From Plasmodium coatneyi (lineage: Eukaryota; Apicomplexa; Aconoidasida; Haemosporida; Plasmodiidae): 64,000 nucleotides of DNA. The notes beneath the pieces are model-generated. The model did no database searches. It saw only the letters and a list, made by a program, of their open reading frames with translations, and was not told the DNA's origin. Both the position numbers and the translations under genes were made by a program. This document shows positions 10,859-22,413 of this stretch, in pieces. The stretch is from positions 930,001 to 994,000 of the forward strand of contig NC_033567.1 in NCBI RefSeq assembly GCF_001680005.1, in the 5' to 3' direction. Every line of letters starts with the position of its first letter. Position 1 is the first letter of the stretch.

Positions 10859-13604
10859 AAAATCTTCTAAACGCTTCGAAATGCCTCCAAATACCTCGAA
10901 ACACTTCGAAGTGAAATATCAATTCAGTCTTGGTCGCTCATTTTACCGCCAACCTTTGGCAAGGTGATAAAAAGACAAATGGCAGAACAGGCCGTAGGAA
11001 CAAAGAATGTAGAAACGCACAACAGGCAGATCGAGTGGAATTACTTCATATGCAGGTACATAAAAAGGGGTGAACTATATTTTTTCCCCATTTTTATTTT
11101 TTTAAAATATTTGATTTTGCTACATTTTGCAACTCGCGATTTTTTTTTATCTACAGTTTGGGGCATATCCGTTGTCCCTACACTTGATGAGTGCGATATT
11201 TTGTGGGGGGTCATCACAACACATTGTCTGTGGTACTGTGTATCCTATACTTATAAACCCCCTCTTTTGCCTTTTTTTTTTTTTTTACTCATCTATTTTG
11301 TTAAAATTGAATTATTAGCGACACCCCCCTTCATGTGCACACGTGTACATTTCCTCGTCCATTCGTCCACATAGTAGTGTCCACTTCAGGGGGGCCTCTA
11401 CGATCATTGCAAATTGTTTCCTTTTCTTCAATTTTGGGATTGTATACGGGAAACAAAACGACCTGCATACGTTTCGACCACCACGGGCAGGGAACAAAAC
11501 GAGGTGTGCGAATTGCATTTCGTTTGGAGGACCAAATTGACGTAACCTATGCGTTCGTCCTTCCTACTTGTTCATCCCAGTGGAGTGACACACATATATG
11601 TGTCAAAAAAAAAAATACAAATTGTAGAGAGATATTTCTGTTCGCATTTGCGTATACATCAGAAGGGACTATTTGGAATTATTTTTTTTTTTATTTAATT
11701 TTTTTATTTATTTGGAAACGCATTATGCTTAAGCGAGTAAACGTTTTTACTTCGTCTTTGTGACTTTATTTTTCTCTTTCTGGTGGCGATACAATCAAAT
11801 GGAAGGAAAAGCAAATTATGGCAATTTTGTAAAGTATCGCTGGGGTTGCACAGGGTCGAGGTGGCTTTGGCGACCTATGTATAAGAAGTACGCATAAAAG
11901 TGTGAAGAAAGCTAATCGAGAGACCTCCCTCCGATTGTTGTGCATACCGCGGCGTGTTATACGTGCCCGATTTGAAAAAGGAACATGGACACCGCGTTGT
12001 TTAGGTAGCTCCGCGTTAGCAGTTCATACTTCGTAGTTCACAGCTAGTTTATCGCAGCTGGCAGTGCCCACCATGCAGTTTGGGAACACTGCACATGTGG
12101 GCATGTATGCATGTACGCGTACACGCAGGTACGCGTAAAATTAGTGGTCGCCTTTTTTTATTTTTTCATGGCCCCGCGTTTTGTACTTGTTACATGCAGC
12201 AATGCCCAACACAACGAAACGTATAACGTACTGTACGCCTTTTTTTCATTTTTTTGCCTAGTGGATAAAGAAGTGACTCTTTAACTATATATTTTGGAGC
12301 ATGCAAGTGTGTCCGCCTTTTTGCATACACGCTCGACAAAAAGTTGGAGAGAAAAAAATGAAAAAAAAGAAAAATATTTTTGTGAAACCAGGAAACCATT
12401 TTACTATACGTACGTGAAAGAAAAAATAGAAAATGATAAATGATAAATGACACATAGTAAAAGCAAAAAAATTCTACTTTCACATTTTAACACTTTTGCA
12501 TTTTCAAAAGGGTAAAACGTTCATTTAGCGTTATTTTTCACCATTTTGATGTTTTCCTGTTTTGTATCGCTTTTTGACTTTTCCTTATTTAACTGTTTTT
12601 TAGCTATATATTTTTTTTTTAGCTATTTTTTTTTTTTTAGCTATTTTTTTTTTTTTTTTTTACCCCATTGTTAAAAAAATTATGAACAGTCAGAACATTT
12701 TCACATTTTAAGCTATTTTCCTCTTTTCTGTTTTTTTCTCCTTTTTTTTCACACACCCACTTTAACGTATACTCGTTCCACCCTACGATTTTTGTAAATT
12801 ATTTACACGCGTACACTAAGAATAGGCAAACGAATAAACCAAAAAACATAGGAAAAGAATTTTCTGTGCAGCGTATTCTCCCCACTTGTGTGTATATATC
12901 TCCTTCTGGCAAGAGTGGAGTAACAGCGAACATTTCAAGTGTACCTATATGCGCACACCCATACAGATATGTACGAGTGTGTGTTTCCACCTGGGTATCT
13001 CCTCATGTGCGCTTGTAGATGTACCATGTGCACGGCCAATCTGACCTGTGTGCACCCGTGAGGAAAAAACTCGAATGAAACAATGTGAAGAGAAGCTACC
13101 CCGTCCAAGGTTAATGTCACACGTACGTGCCCATGCAATGGACACGATAACGTGAAAGCGCATGTCAGCATAAATGCCATCCAGGTGGAAGTGACAGCTA
13201 ATCAAATCGTTCACCCCATAGGAAGAGGGGGGAAAAAAAATATAATGCAAATTCGTGCATACATATAATCATTCATGTATGCCCACCTGCTAGGAGTTAT
13301 GCCGCTGAGTCACGCACTACGGAAATAAGCAGGGGGACAAATTGTAACCGTAATATGGTGGTATGTTGAAAAATTGCCTATCCTCGAGCGGCACAAAATG
13401 TAAAAAAGAAAAAAAATAATAAGCTAAAAGAAGAAAGGAACAACTACAGCAGGAGTAATAAAAAGAAAGGTCACTTCATTCGATGCCCCCTTCGAATCGG
13501 TTGGGAACGCACATCAATCTGCGCAGGAAATTTTTTAATTGGGAATGCGCGGTCAGGCGGTTCGTTGGAACACCCCGGTAATCTAATCCCTGCGCGCATC
13601 CAAA
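10623..13604. other. Intergenic region between divergent kinase and IPK genes
   Basis: Contains an A29 tract (10826-10854), a TTTTTAGCTAT repeat, and alternating purine/pyrimidine stretches such as 12095-12140 with several CATG/GTAC palindromes. No coding exons are recognised. Confidence 0.6.
12594..12662. repeat. TTTTTAGCTAT short tandem repeat
   Basis: Three copies of TTTTTAGCTAT are spaced by growing T runs. It looks like a replication-slippage microsatellite in the IPK upstream region. No function can be read from it. Confidence 0.7.
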
Positions 13605-16600
13605 ATGAGAGTAGAAGAATACAGGCACCAGGTGGGGGGGCACTGCAAATTGGTAAAACCGAAAGACTCATCGAAAGTGTACAAACCACTTATAGAAAAT
13701 GAATACATTTTCTATGAGAAATTAGCGAACTTTGGAGCGTCTTCCGCGGAGTCGGGGCCATTACACATTTTGAAAAAATTCATCCCCAAATTTTATGGAG
13801 TGACTGAAATTGTCGTTGAGTATTCCTCGTCGTCTGAGATGGAGGACAATTTAGTTAACAAACAGAAAAGGAAAAATGAACCGGGTGGCAGTAAGGGTCG
13901 GAAATATTTCAGTTTGGATGAGCAGGATGAGAAAAACAATGTCGAGGAGCAACCGTCAAACGAATCACCTCACGACAATCCCGAAGAAGGAGAAAAGGAC
14001 ACGAAAAGTAACAGCTGCGCCAAGGGGAAGAAGCGAAAGAAATGCATCCCGCACATCGTGTTGGAAGATCTCGTGTACGGATTTAAGCGACCATGTGTGC
14101 TGGACATCAAAATGGGCAAAAGACAAAGAAAAATAGGTGCGTCCTTAGAAAAAAGAAAAAGACAAGTAGAAAAAAGCTTTAAAACAACTAGCCATTCTCT
14201 AGGATTTAGATTATGCGGTTGCCAACATTACAACAAAGTAAATGACAAATTATTTTATAAAGATAAATATTGGGGTAGAAATTTAACAAAGGAAAATATC
14301 CCATGGGCAATTCGAAATTGGTTCTGGAATGGTATCCTACTATACGATGAATTGATTCCATTATTGCTAGAAAAGTTACATCGATTTTTTAACTGCATAA
14401 TGGAGTTACGACATTATCGCTTTTGGTCTTCTTCCCTTCTTTGGGTTTTCGATGGAGGACTAACTGACCAAAAAGCGAGATCAAATTCGCTAGACATACG
14501 AATGATAGATTTTGCCAATACCATTTATTTACAAGATAACCCATCTGTGGATGATGAATATATCTTTGGTCTTAAAAACTTAATTCATTCCATGCAGATC
14601 CTAAATAACACCATTCAAGGGATGCATTTCTTACCCCGACAAATTAGTACTTGTTTTTACTCGGAAAATTGTAAACAAATGGAAAATTCACATCGTTCCA
14701 TTTTTAAGAAATCCAAGTCAGCCATTTTAGAAGACAACTTAAAAAAAAAAAAAAAAAAAAATCTGTACATAAATTTTGAATTTTTAAAAAATGCCAAAGC
14801 GAGGCGGAAAAGTAGTAACGTTTATTCGAATCACATGACAGATTCGTTGGCAACCCAGTTGGCAGATGATTCCCCAAAAGGGACAAGTGATGACGGATTA
14901 GCATTTCATTACCTTAACAAATTTATAGGAAAAAAGAAGAAAAATATATGGAATCAAGCGCAGTACTTTAGTAACTCCGATTCACCCATCGGGAATCACA
15001 TGAGCTTCTCTCCGTATAGCAATCCGGTGGGAAGAGTCCACAACAGGGAGGTGTGCTTCAGTGGTTGGTTAGATGAGGCCCTTCCTGGGAATGTTACCCA
15101 CCGAACTGGGGAAAGTACCCATTTGAATATCCCCCTCATACCACTTACCAGCGTTGACCACAAGGAGGATGGTCCAACTCCAGGAAAACATTCGTATAGA
15201 AGCGATCTCCAGGGGAAGGCGAATATAACCACGTTTAATGAAAGTGTGAACGGGCTTGTGGTAAATGACGTCCTACCGTTGGAGACACTTCAAATGGGCG
15301 ACAACCTAAGGGATGACCACCACTCGGAAATGCCCTCCAGCGGGAAGGAGCCCGTTTCCCCAATAAATTTGATCGATGATTCCAAACGGGCGCACCCCGT
15401 AGATAAAGAAGAACTTGTAGACCTGTCGAAAAGAACAACTACCACCACTAAACAAAATGAGACATCAGAACAAGTGCCAACAAATAACCCCATCGATGAA
15501 GCAAAGATCGTACGATTCGAAGGGAAGCAAATGGACTGTGATCATGCCATCACGACTAACCATGAAACTGATGGGAGGAATCGCCAAACAGGAGAAAGCG
15601 CAATCGAGATGAATGAGGTAAAAACAAATTTCTCTTTCAAAAGTAAAGGTAAAAATTGCCATCCCATAAATCATACCCAACAAGAAGCAACAAGTGGAGT
15701 AACCGAAAAGGGAAAAATTGCACAAAATGACGATTGCCAAAAATGTGTGAATAAATCAGGTGAAAAACAGACTATTGATGACAAACTATCGCACAGCAAT
15801 GCCCCGCTACTTCAAACTCGTGAAAAAGATTCTTCCATGTTGGGAGAGAGCGATTTATTTGGAAAGGGCAACTCAGAGGAGAGAAACGAGAACAATGTGT
15901 ATGAACAAGTAATACAAGAAGTTATAGTCAAGACGTTAAAAGTCGCTTCGAGGGGTAAGGAGAGGGAGAAAATTGCGTCTGTTAGCATTGCGAATAAGAC
16001 TCCTTTGAATGGGAACTGCACGAATACGATCGAAGATGAAAGGGAAGACGATGGGTACCGCAACGAGGGTGAGCCAAAGGGACAGGAAAATGCCTTTACA
16101 AATTTTTGTGAGTCAGGACGGAAAGGCCCACCTTACAAGCACGAGTATATTTTGTTAAATGAAGCGAGTATAAATGAGATCGCACAGAATGAGGATGAAA
16201 GGATCTATGGGAAGGGAAGCGACGAGGAGGTGGAGAAAAAGGAGGAAAACAGAATCGGAAAAAATAATCAGCAGGAAGACAGGGAAAACACTGAACAAAA
16301 CCTGAATGAGAGAGGATCCCACATCCAGCAATATATGCAAGAGGGCTTAAACCACGGCATGCTCAAAAAAAGGGAGAGTCCAATTGGAAGCGCACTTCCG
16401 CCTAAACTCCCAAACGATTCGTTGATGAGAGAAACAAAATGGAATCTTCTCAGGAGAAACGTAAACCTCAAAGTGTTCATCAATCATATGATTAAGAAAG
16501 AAATTGAGGAGAAAAAGAAGGTACAAGGGTATCCGTACCTTTTAGTTAAGGGTAGAAGCGAACTGGACCTCCAAGCCTTGCGCAGGGAGCACAGACCGAG

Positions 16601-17468
16601 CAAAGTCGGTGGAGCCAGCAGAATCAGCAGAGACAGTAGAACGAGGGGCGAACTACCCCCTATACATAACCCCTACCTCTTGGAAAAGAGCCTCAGCTAC
16701 AGTTACAGTCACCGCAACACCCGCAGTCACTCCCACGACTGCACCTACAGCTCAGATTCAGGCCTGATTTACAACAGAAGCCTGCAACGGCGGGATCTGA
16801 TGAAAATGCTGAAAAAGGAAGCGAGAATCACCAGCAAGAGGTGCAGCTCCTGCACAGATATACCCTTGACAATAAAAAAAGGAAAAAAAAAAACCAAAAA
16901 AAGAAAAAATATAAAAAAAAAACTTTTTAAAAGAATGAACATCCTATCGGGAATGAAAAATAACATAATCAAATCACCTCCCAAAATAATTTTTTCTAAT
17001 AAGACGGTTCCTAATCAACATTGTGTAACACCCCCTATTGAGTACACACCAAAGAGCGATTCCGTTTGCAGAATTACAGACGGTTTTAACGTCTTCACGC
17101 CAGAGTATAGAAGCAACCGATACGTTCACTCCGTCATCAGCCAGAGGCACAACACACACATCGGTCGCGCCACAAATAATCAAAGAGGTTATAACCCATT
17201 TCGGGAAAAGAACCTGATAGTACCCCTAACGGACACGAATTCCAGTGAGAAGTACCTTCGAAGGTCCCTGTCCGAACCCAACTTGTACAAATTTGGCTAC
17301 TTCAGATGCATCCTTAACGACTTCAATGGCACCAAAATTAATTACAACAGTTTGGTTGCAAACAGGTTAGATAAGATGAGTAAGGTTCCCATTTACAACC
17401 AGATATATGGATTCACGTCGTCCAATTCCAGCGATCTGGATTCATCCGATGGATCATGGGGCCACTAA
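13605..17468 (+). CDS. Inositol polyphosphate kinase (IPK/IP6K family) with long low-complexity tail
   Basis: Single exon, 1,287 residues. The kinase core lies in about the first 340 residues: PCVLDIKMGKRQ (near 162, the family PxxxDxKxG signature for inositol phosphate), SLGFRLCGCQHYN (near 198), SSSLLWVFDGG (near 276, the SSLL motif) and IRMIDFANT (near 299, equivalent to the metal-binding D-F motif). These define the superfamily that phosphorylates inositol polyphosphates; multikinase versus InsP6 kinase activity cannot be decided here. An acidic Lys/Glu-rich insert (residues 75-150) splits the N-terminal lobe. The remaining roughly 950 residues are hydrophilic, Asn/Lys/Glu/Ser-rich and probably disordered, with in-frame poly-Lys at about 14741-14760 and a basophilic-kinase/14-3-3-like site RRSLSEPN near the C-terminus. 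Upstream of and co-oriented with the ARF-like gene. Confidence 0.85.
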   Translation: MRVEEYRHQVGGHCKLVKPKDSSKVYKPLIENEYIFYEKLANFGASSAESGPLHILKKFIPKFYGVTEIVVEYSSSSEMEDNLVNKQKRKNEPGGSKGRKYFSLDEQDEKNNVEEQPSNESPHDNPEEGEKDTKSNSCAKGKKRKKCIPHIVLEDLVYGFKRPCVLDIKMGKRQRKIGASLEKRKRQVEKSFKTTSHSLGFRLCGCQHYNKVNDKLFYKDKYWGRNLTKENIPWAIRNWFWNGILLYDELIPLLLEKLHRFFNCIMELRHYRFWSSSLLWVFDGGLTDQKARSNSLDIRMIDFANTIYLQDNPSVDDEYIFGLKNLIHSMQILNNTIQGMHFLPRQISTCFYSENCKQMENSHRSIFKKSKSAILEDNLKKKKKKNLYINFEFLKNAKARRKSSNVYSNHMTDSLATQLADDSPKGTSDDGLAFHYLNKFIGKKKKNIWNQAQYFSNSDSPIGNHMSFSPYSNPVGRVHNREVCFSGWLDEALPGNVTHRTGESTHLNIPLIPLTSVDHKEDGPTPGKHSYRSDLQGKANITTFNESVNGLVVNDVLPLETLQMGDNLRDDHHSEMPSSGKEPVSPINLIDDSKRAHPVDKEELVDLSKRTTTTTKQNETSEQVPTNNPIDEAKIVRFEGKQMDCDHAITTNHETDGRNRQTGESAIEMNEVKTNFSFKSKGKNCHPINHTQQEATSGVTEKGKIAQNDDCQKCVNKSGEKQTIDDKLSHSNAPLLQTREKDSSMLGESDLFGKGNSEERNENNVYEQVIQEVIVKTLKVASRGKEREKIASVSIANKTPLNGNCTNTIEDEREDDGYRNEGEPKGQENAFTNFCESGRKGPPYKHEYILLNEASINEIAQNEDERIYGKGSDEEVEKKEENRIGKNNQQEDRENTEQNLNERGSHIQQYMQEGLNHGMLKKRESPIGSALPPKLPNDSLMRETKWNLLRRNVNLKVFINHMIKKEIEEKKKVQGYPYLLVKGRSELDLQALRREHRPSKVGGASRISRDSRTRGELPPIHNPYLLEKSLSYSYSHRNTRSHSHDCTYSSDSGLIYNRSLQRRDLMKMLKKEARITSKRCSSCTDIPLTIKKGKKKTKKRKNIKKKLFKRMNILSGMKNNIIKSPPKIIFSNKTVPNQHCVTPPIEYTPKSDSVCRITDGFNVFTPEYRSNRYVHSVISQRHNTHIGRATNNQRGYNPFREKNLIVPLTDTNSSEKYLRRSLSEPNLYKFGYFRCILNDFNGTKINYNSLVANRLDKMSKVPIYNQIYGFTSSNSSDLDSSDGSWGH

Positions 17469-18908
17469 TTTTTCTCTTCCATGGGGGGTGTGGAGGGAAA
17501 GTTTTTTCTCCCCCAAGCTGGAACATAACCTGAAACACAACCTGAACCCCAACCCCGATTAATGCCTGGGTATCCCTGCTTCGCACAAGTATGTGCTCAC
17601 CATGTGATAAATTCGGCATCCTAGCGTTGCAACGTCCCCTTTTTTTTTTTTAATTAACTTTTTCGCGTACTTTTTCTAGTCTAATTGGGGAGCCTTACCA
17701 ACCTTTGTAACGCTTTGCGAAGTTCATTTCACGCAATTTTTTTTTTTTTCATTTTGTCACGTGGCTTTCGTTCCCCCGCTTCCCCTTTTTCGTTGTGATT
17801 CATTTTAGTAATGGTTAAAAAGAACACACCGGATAAGCACAAAACTGTCCAGGAGGGAACTTTACGCATAAAACTGATTATAGAATTTTCCCCCGCCTTT
17901 TTTTTTTTTTTTTTTTAACCTCACTACGTGAGTGTGCAAGCGGTACGTATGTTCTTGCCTCCCACTTGATGATGCTCTCGTTTGGTAAATTATCGTCGTA
18001 GTGGGGATAGGATTCCTTTTTTGTGCACACCCGTGAACTCGCTGTCTCACGTTTTTACCTGCCGGGGGGAGGAATAATTTTACGACAGTTTAGTTTGGCA
18101 AGCTTCCCAAATGCTGCAAAAAACAGAAAGGCGAAAAACCCAACTGTCGTAAAATTGTTCCTCCCACGGACACATTCGCACTTGCTTTGGCCGCTATACA
18201 CATTAGTTCCTAGTAATGCACCTGTTTATTTCCCTCTGCATGTACCCCCTGCCTAATCGAACGGGTAACTTTTCCACCACCTTGGTACACTGACCCGCAC
18301 ACTGGCCTACATGTTGGCGAATTTTTTTTCTTCACATTTTACCTGATTTGATTTTGCCGCTCGATCATTTCTGCATTCGCTGTGCCATTTGTTCGCTTTC
18401 TTTTTTTTTTTTTTTTTTTCTTAACCACGCACACTTTTGCGTGTACATAACTGCATCCCCATGTGCACGCTTCACGAATATCGAGAGTAACATTTGAAGG
18501 GTTTGGCCCCCTGCCCGCAAAATGCCAATTTCACTCATTTTGACATTCGGAAATTAATTGTGAAGCAGCAGACACGTTAATACGCATGCCTAACGAAAAA
18601 TGCGCTGGCCCGAACACACCCTGGAGTGATTACGGGAAAGGAATTGCCGCACATCGATTTGCTCTTACGGTTAGGTACCACACACAGACATCCCCACCCC
18701 TTCATGTGAACACACACACACTCCAACCCCCCACGCGCACGCAACGGAACGGATGCCAGACCTCTAACTCAAAATGCTTGGTTGCACAGAAGAACCAAAG
18801 TAATATGTATGAACAGAAATACGTTCCTCCATAACTGGAGGGAAATGAAATGTTTCCATCTTTTACGAAAATGTTTTATGTTTTTTTTTTTTTTCTTTTT
18901 TTTTTTTC
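17469..18908. other. Intergenic region with a strong inverted repeat
   Basis: Poly-T tracts (around 17641, 17901, 18401 and 18880) and the stem-loop listed separately. No coding exons are supported. Confidence 0.6.
18067..18165. repeat. Inverted repeat, 30-nt arms, 39-nt loop
   Basis: Arm 18067-18096 (GGGAGGAATAATTTTACGAC...) and arm 18136-18165 are reverse complements at 27 of 30 positions. The outer 24 pairs contain a single mismatch, which would be a G-U wobble in plus-strand RNA. It could be a structured UTR element, a non-coding RNA hairpin or a miniature inverted-repeat remnant. It is not followed by a clear terminator-like element, and Plasmodium has no RNAi. Confidence 0.75.
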
Positions 18909-19828
18909 ATGTTGTATCGTCTTTTTAGTTTAGAAGATCCAACGAAAAAAAGATTCATCATTTTTGGATTGCCGTTCTCGGGGAAAACATCCATAATTTA
19001 CTTCTTCAAGTTGGGCTACCTCATAACAACGGTAAGCGCACCTTTACGGAAGGGCAGCGCCGCACACACAGCTTTTTACTCTCCCCCCCATTTGAGAACG
19101 ATCAGGTGGTGTCTTCCATGTAGAGGTTTCGTAGTTTCTTCAATTTTTACAAAAAATGTAAAGGGGGGGAAAGCATACACGGGGGAGGTGCACACGATTT
19201 GTTTGCCATCCAGCGAATGGAAATAAATTAACTACTTTAGTGGTCCGGAAAGCGCATTCCCAAACGGTTGTAAAGGTTTCGTGAGAATGTGCGCTCTTAT
19301 TATGACCGCACGGAAACCTGCTTCTCCTCTCAGGTAAGAACACTCTTCATCAACGAAGAAAGTTTCAGCGTGAAAATTAAAACGGACAAAAACAGACTGG
19401 GCGAAAGGAATTACGAAATAACCTTCTTCGAGGTAGGAACGGATTGCTCATACAGCTTAATAAAAGAATATGCAGACGTTTCAAATGACGTGATCTATAT
19501 TGTCGACAGTGCACACAAAAGTGCCCTAAGTGAGGCCAGAGAAGAATTCATCAGAATTATATATGATTTTCGATTTGTGTATAGAAAATGTAAATTCTTA
19601 ATTTTTATGAATAAGCAAGATTCGAATGGCTGCCTCCCGTCAGAGGAAATTATAAATTATTTCGCCCTTCCAAAGGAGTTGCACTTTAGGTGTAAATTCT
19701 TTTCTTGTAGCACCTTATCTGGTCAGGGACTTAAAGAGGGCTTAGAATGGCTGGTGAACACGAACGTTTTTGTTGACAAAAATGATGATACCGTTGAAAG
19801 GAGTGGTGGAACATTTTGCAACTACTAG
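18909..19828 (+). CDS. Divergent ARF-like small GTPase, 2 exons
   Basis: Exons 18909-19031 and 19334-19828 (phase 0, GT-AG) give 205 residues. The P-loop is GLPFSGKTS (20-28), the guanine-specificity motif is NKQD (134-137), and the G5-like region SCSTLSGQGLKEGLEWLV resembles the ARF/ARL consensus SCSALTGQGLEEGLDWLV. ARF-family GTPases control vesicle coats and organelle traffic. Two departures: the switch II motif WDVGGQ reads FEVGTDC (73-79), without the Gly and catalytic Gln, and there is no Gly2 for myristoylation (it starts MLYRLF). It may bind GTP without hydrolysing it in the usual way. By synteny it probably matches the gene annotated as an ADP-ribosylation factor in P. falciparum. 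Convergent with the small secreted protein gene. Confidence 0.83.
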
Positions 19829-20357
19829 TACAGTCGCAGGTTTATTTTTTATTTTATTTTTTTTTTACTGTTCGTTTGGTGAATTCACATTTTTTAGCAG
19901 AGAGATAGGCGTTCCTCAGACTGTTGCATCCACGTTCGCAAGTATTTACCTTTGTGTACACATACGTAAACACATTGAATAGACTTTTTAATAATGACTA
20001 CCTTCCGTAATACTTTCCTTTTTATTGACCTTTTTATTTATGAAATATTTCATAAGTTTATCTGCGTGCCAATTTGTATTTTTGTTGTGTCATTCCTTAC
20101 GCGTGTCTCTCCACTTTTGCTCTATGACCCTGTCATGCGCTTCCACATTTTCTTTTTTTAAGTTTTAAATCGCCATATGTGCTACAATTTTTCTCCCTTT
20201 GGAAATAACAAATTTAATTTGTTCAAAAAAAAAAAAAAAAAAAAAAAAAGGTGTATCACTCCTTGTGACCATGTCCATTTGGGAAAGACAAAGATGATGA
20301 ACAACGGTACAAAATACAAGATAGGCACAACTGCCCAAAATGGGAAGCTTTCCGTTT
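19829..20357. other. Intergenic region between convergent genes
   Basis: AT-rich 3' flank with an A-run near 20225-20249. No gene is seen. Confidence 0.6.
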
Positions 20358-21129
20358 TTAAAATATGTTTAAGTGGAGAGTCCTTTCGCCTATAATGTCG
20401 TTAAGCTGGGAGGAGAGGGACAAATGGATGTGCACATACAATGTAGAATAAAAGAACATGTTCCGAGGGGAAACAATAAAATGAAATTTTTAAATGAGAA
20501 ATAAATTCCTCCCATTTTTCCTTTTTCACCATCCCCGTTTTTTTCCAACCCATCTTGTATTTTCATTTTTAAAATTAAATTACCTGGTCAAGCTCTTCCA
20601 AAATGTTCTGATCGCCTTCACCCACATCCTTGTGGAACCTCTCGGCTAGCTTCTGCAAAAAATAAAATAAAATGAAAAAAAATAAAATAAAAAAATTCTC
20701 TTAATTCTTAACAGGATGAGAAAAAAGGTGTACTCCTTTTTAGCTTATATACCTTTAAGGAATTTTCCGAATATTCCTTTTCCACTTCATCCTTGATGTC
20801 CTTTACTTCGTATTCTTGCACAGCGTAAAAGACAAAAATGTGAACAATTTTCGCAACAGCGAAGAGTTACACGGGAAAAATGAATAATTATGGTTTACAG
20901 AAAAAGTCAATCTCACCTTCACTCATTTTATCCCCCGGAATGGCATTCACAGAGTGCGAATTTAAAGGCTGCGGAAAGGTAAATCAGAACAGGACATTTT
21001 TCCTTGTTCGCGTTAAAAACGACTGATATGTGGCGTAGAACTAACCTTATATATGTTCAGTACATCATAGGGGAGTTGCGCATATGCTGTGCACACAAAC
21101 GCGAGGAGGAAAAGAAGGAAGCGTCCCAT
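20358..21129 (-). CDS. Small secreted Plasmodium protein, 5 exons
   Basis: Hand-assembled from exons 21129-21046, 20968-20917, 20814-20753, 20652-20584 and 20405-20358. All introns are GT-AG and phases agree, giving 104 residues. It opens with a clear signal peptide (MGRFLLFLLAFVCTAYA, cleavage likely after residue 17 or 18). The mature part is short and acidic: EYEVKDIKDEVEKEYSEN, then KLAERFHKDVGEGDQNILEE, ending LNDIIGERTLHLNIF. No transmembrane segment, GPI signal or cysteine pattern is visible, and I recognise no domain. It should enter the secretory pathway; the destination (parasitophorous vacuole, organelle or export) is unknown. No PEXEL motif is obvious. The tiny exons explain why simple ORF scans miss it. 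Starts divergently from SAS6L, 1.3 kb away. Confidence 0.72.
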
Positions 21130-21353
21130 GCTAGGCAAAACAGAAGGGAAAGAAAGGGCCACGCGGTTGGAAGTAGACATGGGAGTATTACACAAAATAG
21201 ACGTAGCAAGGAGGGAAAACAACATATTTTTACCCTTTGGAGAACAATACGCATTTAAGCAAAACAAACAGTTCGATTGGGGGTAAAAATAAAAAAGATT
21301 TAATTTGGTGAAGCCTTTTCTTTTTGCAGAATAGGAGTGCTAGCCATTTTGTC

Positions 21354-21396
<43 letters not shown>

Positions 21397-22413
21397 CGTT
21401 TCTTCTATTTAAACGCAAAATGTACCCTCTTGCATATGTTTGCTTTTTAGGGGGATGTTCACTCGTGTGTGTAAATACAACAGACAGGAATTCACATCCA
21501 TTTATGTTCCTCCCTTGGAAAACTGAATAAAACGGCAGACAGGCGTTAACTGTAAATGTATGGGCAAAGACAGCGAAGCGTATACTTGCCTTTCATCAAC
21601 CCCACAGCTAAAATAAAACATGTGCTGAAGGCAGAACAAATAATCATCCATTTAGCACTGCCTTGGGGGAAGGATATACAAGATAATGTAATCCTACCTG
21701 TCTCTACAAACACTCGTAAATACTTCCACTTGGTGAATTATTTTACAACGTTCTTTCGATTTAGTCAACTGGTCTGTTAACTTTTTTTTTTTCCAAATTT
21801 TTTGGCTTCTCCATATGCGCGACCATAACATCACTGCGCAGAAACAAAGCCATGCAAAATGCAATGTGATGAGTGCGGTTTAAGTGTGCTTGGTGATAGT
21901 TTAAAAAAGATTTTCCATCCCGTGGTGACTCACCCGTGAGGATGTTACATGCGTAACCGTCTGTGCACACATGTTTGCCTTCGTCCAGCATAAAGAGAAA
22001 AATAAGTATGTTCGCGCATATACACACGCATGCAGAGCATACTTATGCCCTTCCATTAAAATGTCTGCAGTGATCTATGCGCCTTGTCCCGTAACAATAA
22101 CGAAAAAATTATTTAACAGGGGAGCGATTTTTAAAACGCAATTCCTATCTTTGAAATGAAGACGGTATGCACATTATAAATGAACGGGTTTTCCACTACA
22201 GTTACATCCCCCCCCACCAAAAAAAAAAGACCTTAAAAAAAAATATATATATGTACATGTATATACATATATATATAAAAGAATGTAAAGCAAGTTTGCC
22301 TTCCCCATTGTTGCGAGGAAAATTACTTTCCTTACGTGCGTCCAACTTCTTCCCCGTCTCGTGCAACTCCGCTAACAATACCGTTGGAGTACCAAAAAAA
22401 AAAATGATAAAAA
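21130..22413. other. Intergenic region with a T38 homopolymer
   Basis: Shared upstream region of the small secreted protein and SAS6L. It holds an uninterrupted run of 38 T (21357-21394) and a TA/CA-rich stretch at 22235-22275. No coding exons are supported. Confidence 0.6.
21357..21394. repeat. T38 homopolymer
   Basis: Longest uninterrupted homopolymer in the window, in the upstream region shared by the small secreted protein and SAS6L. Such tracts exclude nucleosomes and are prone to length error in assemblies. Confidence 0.9.
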
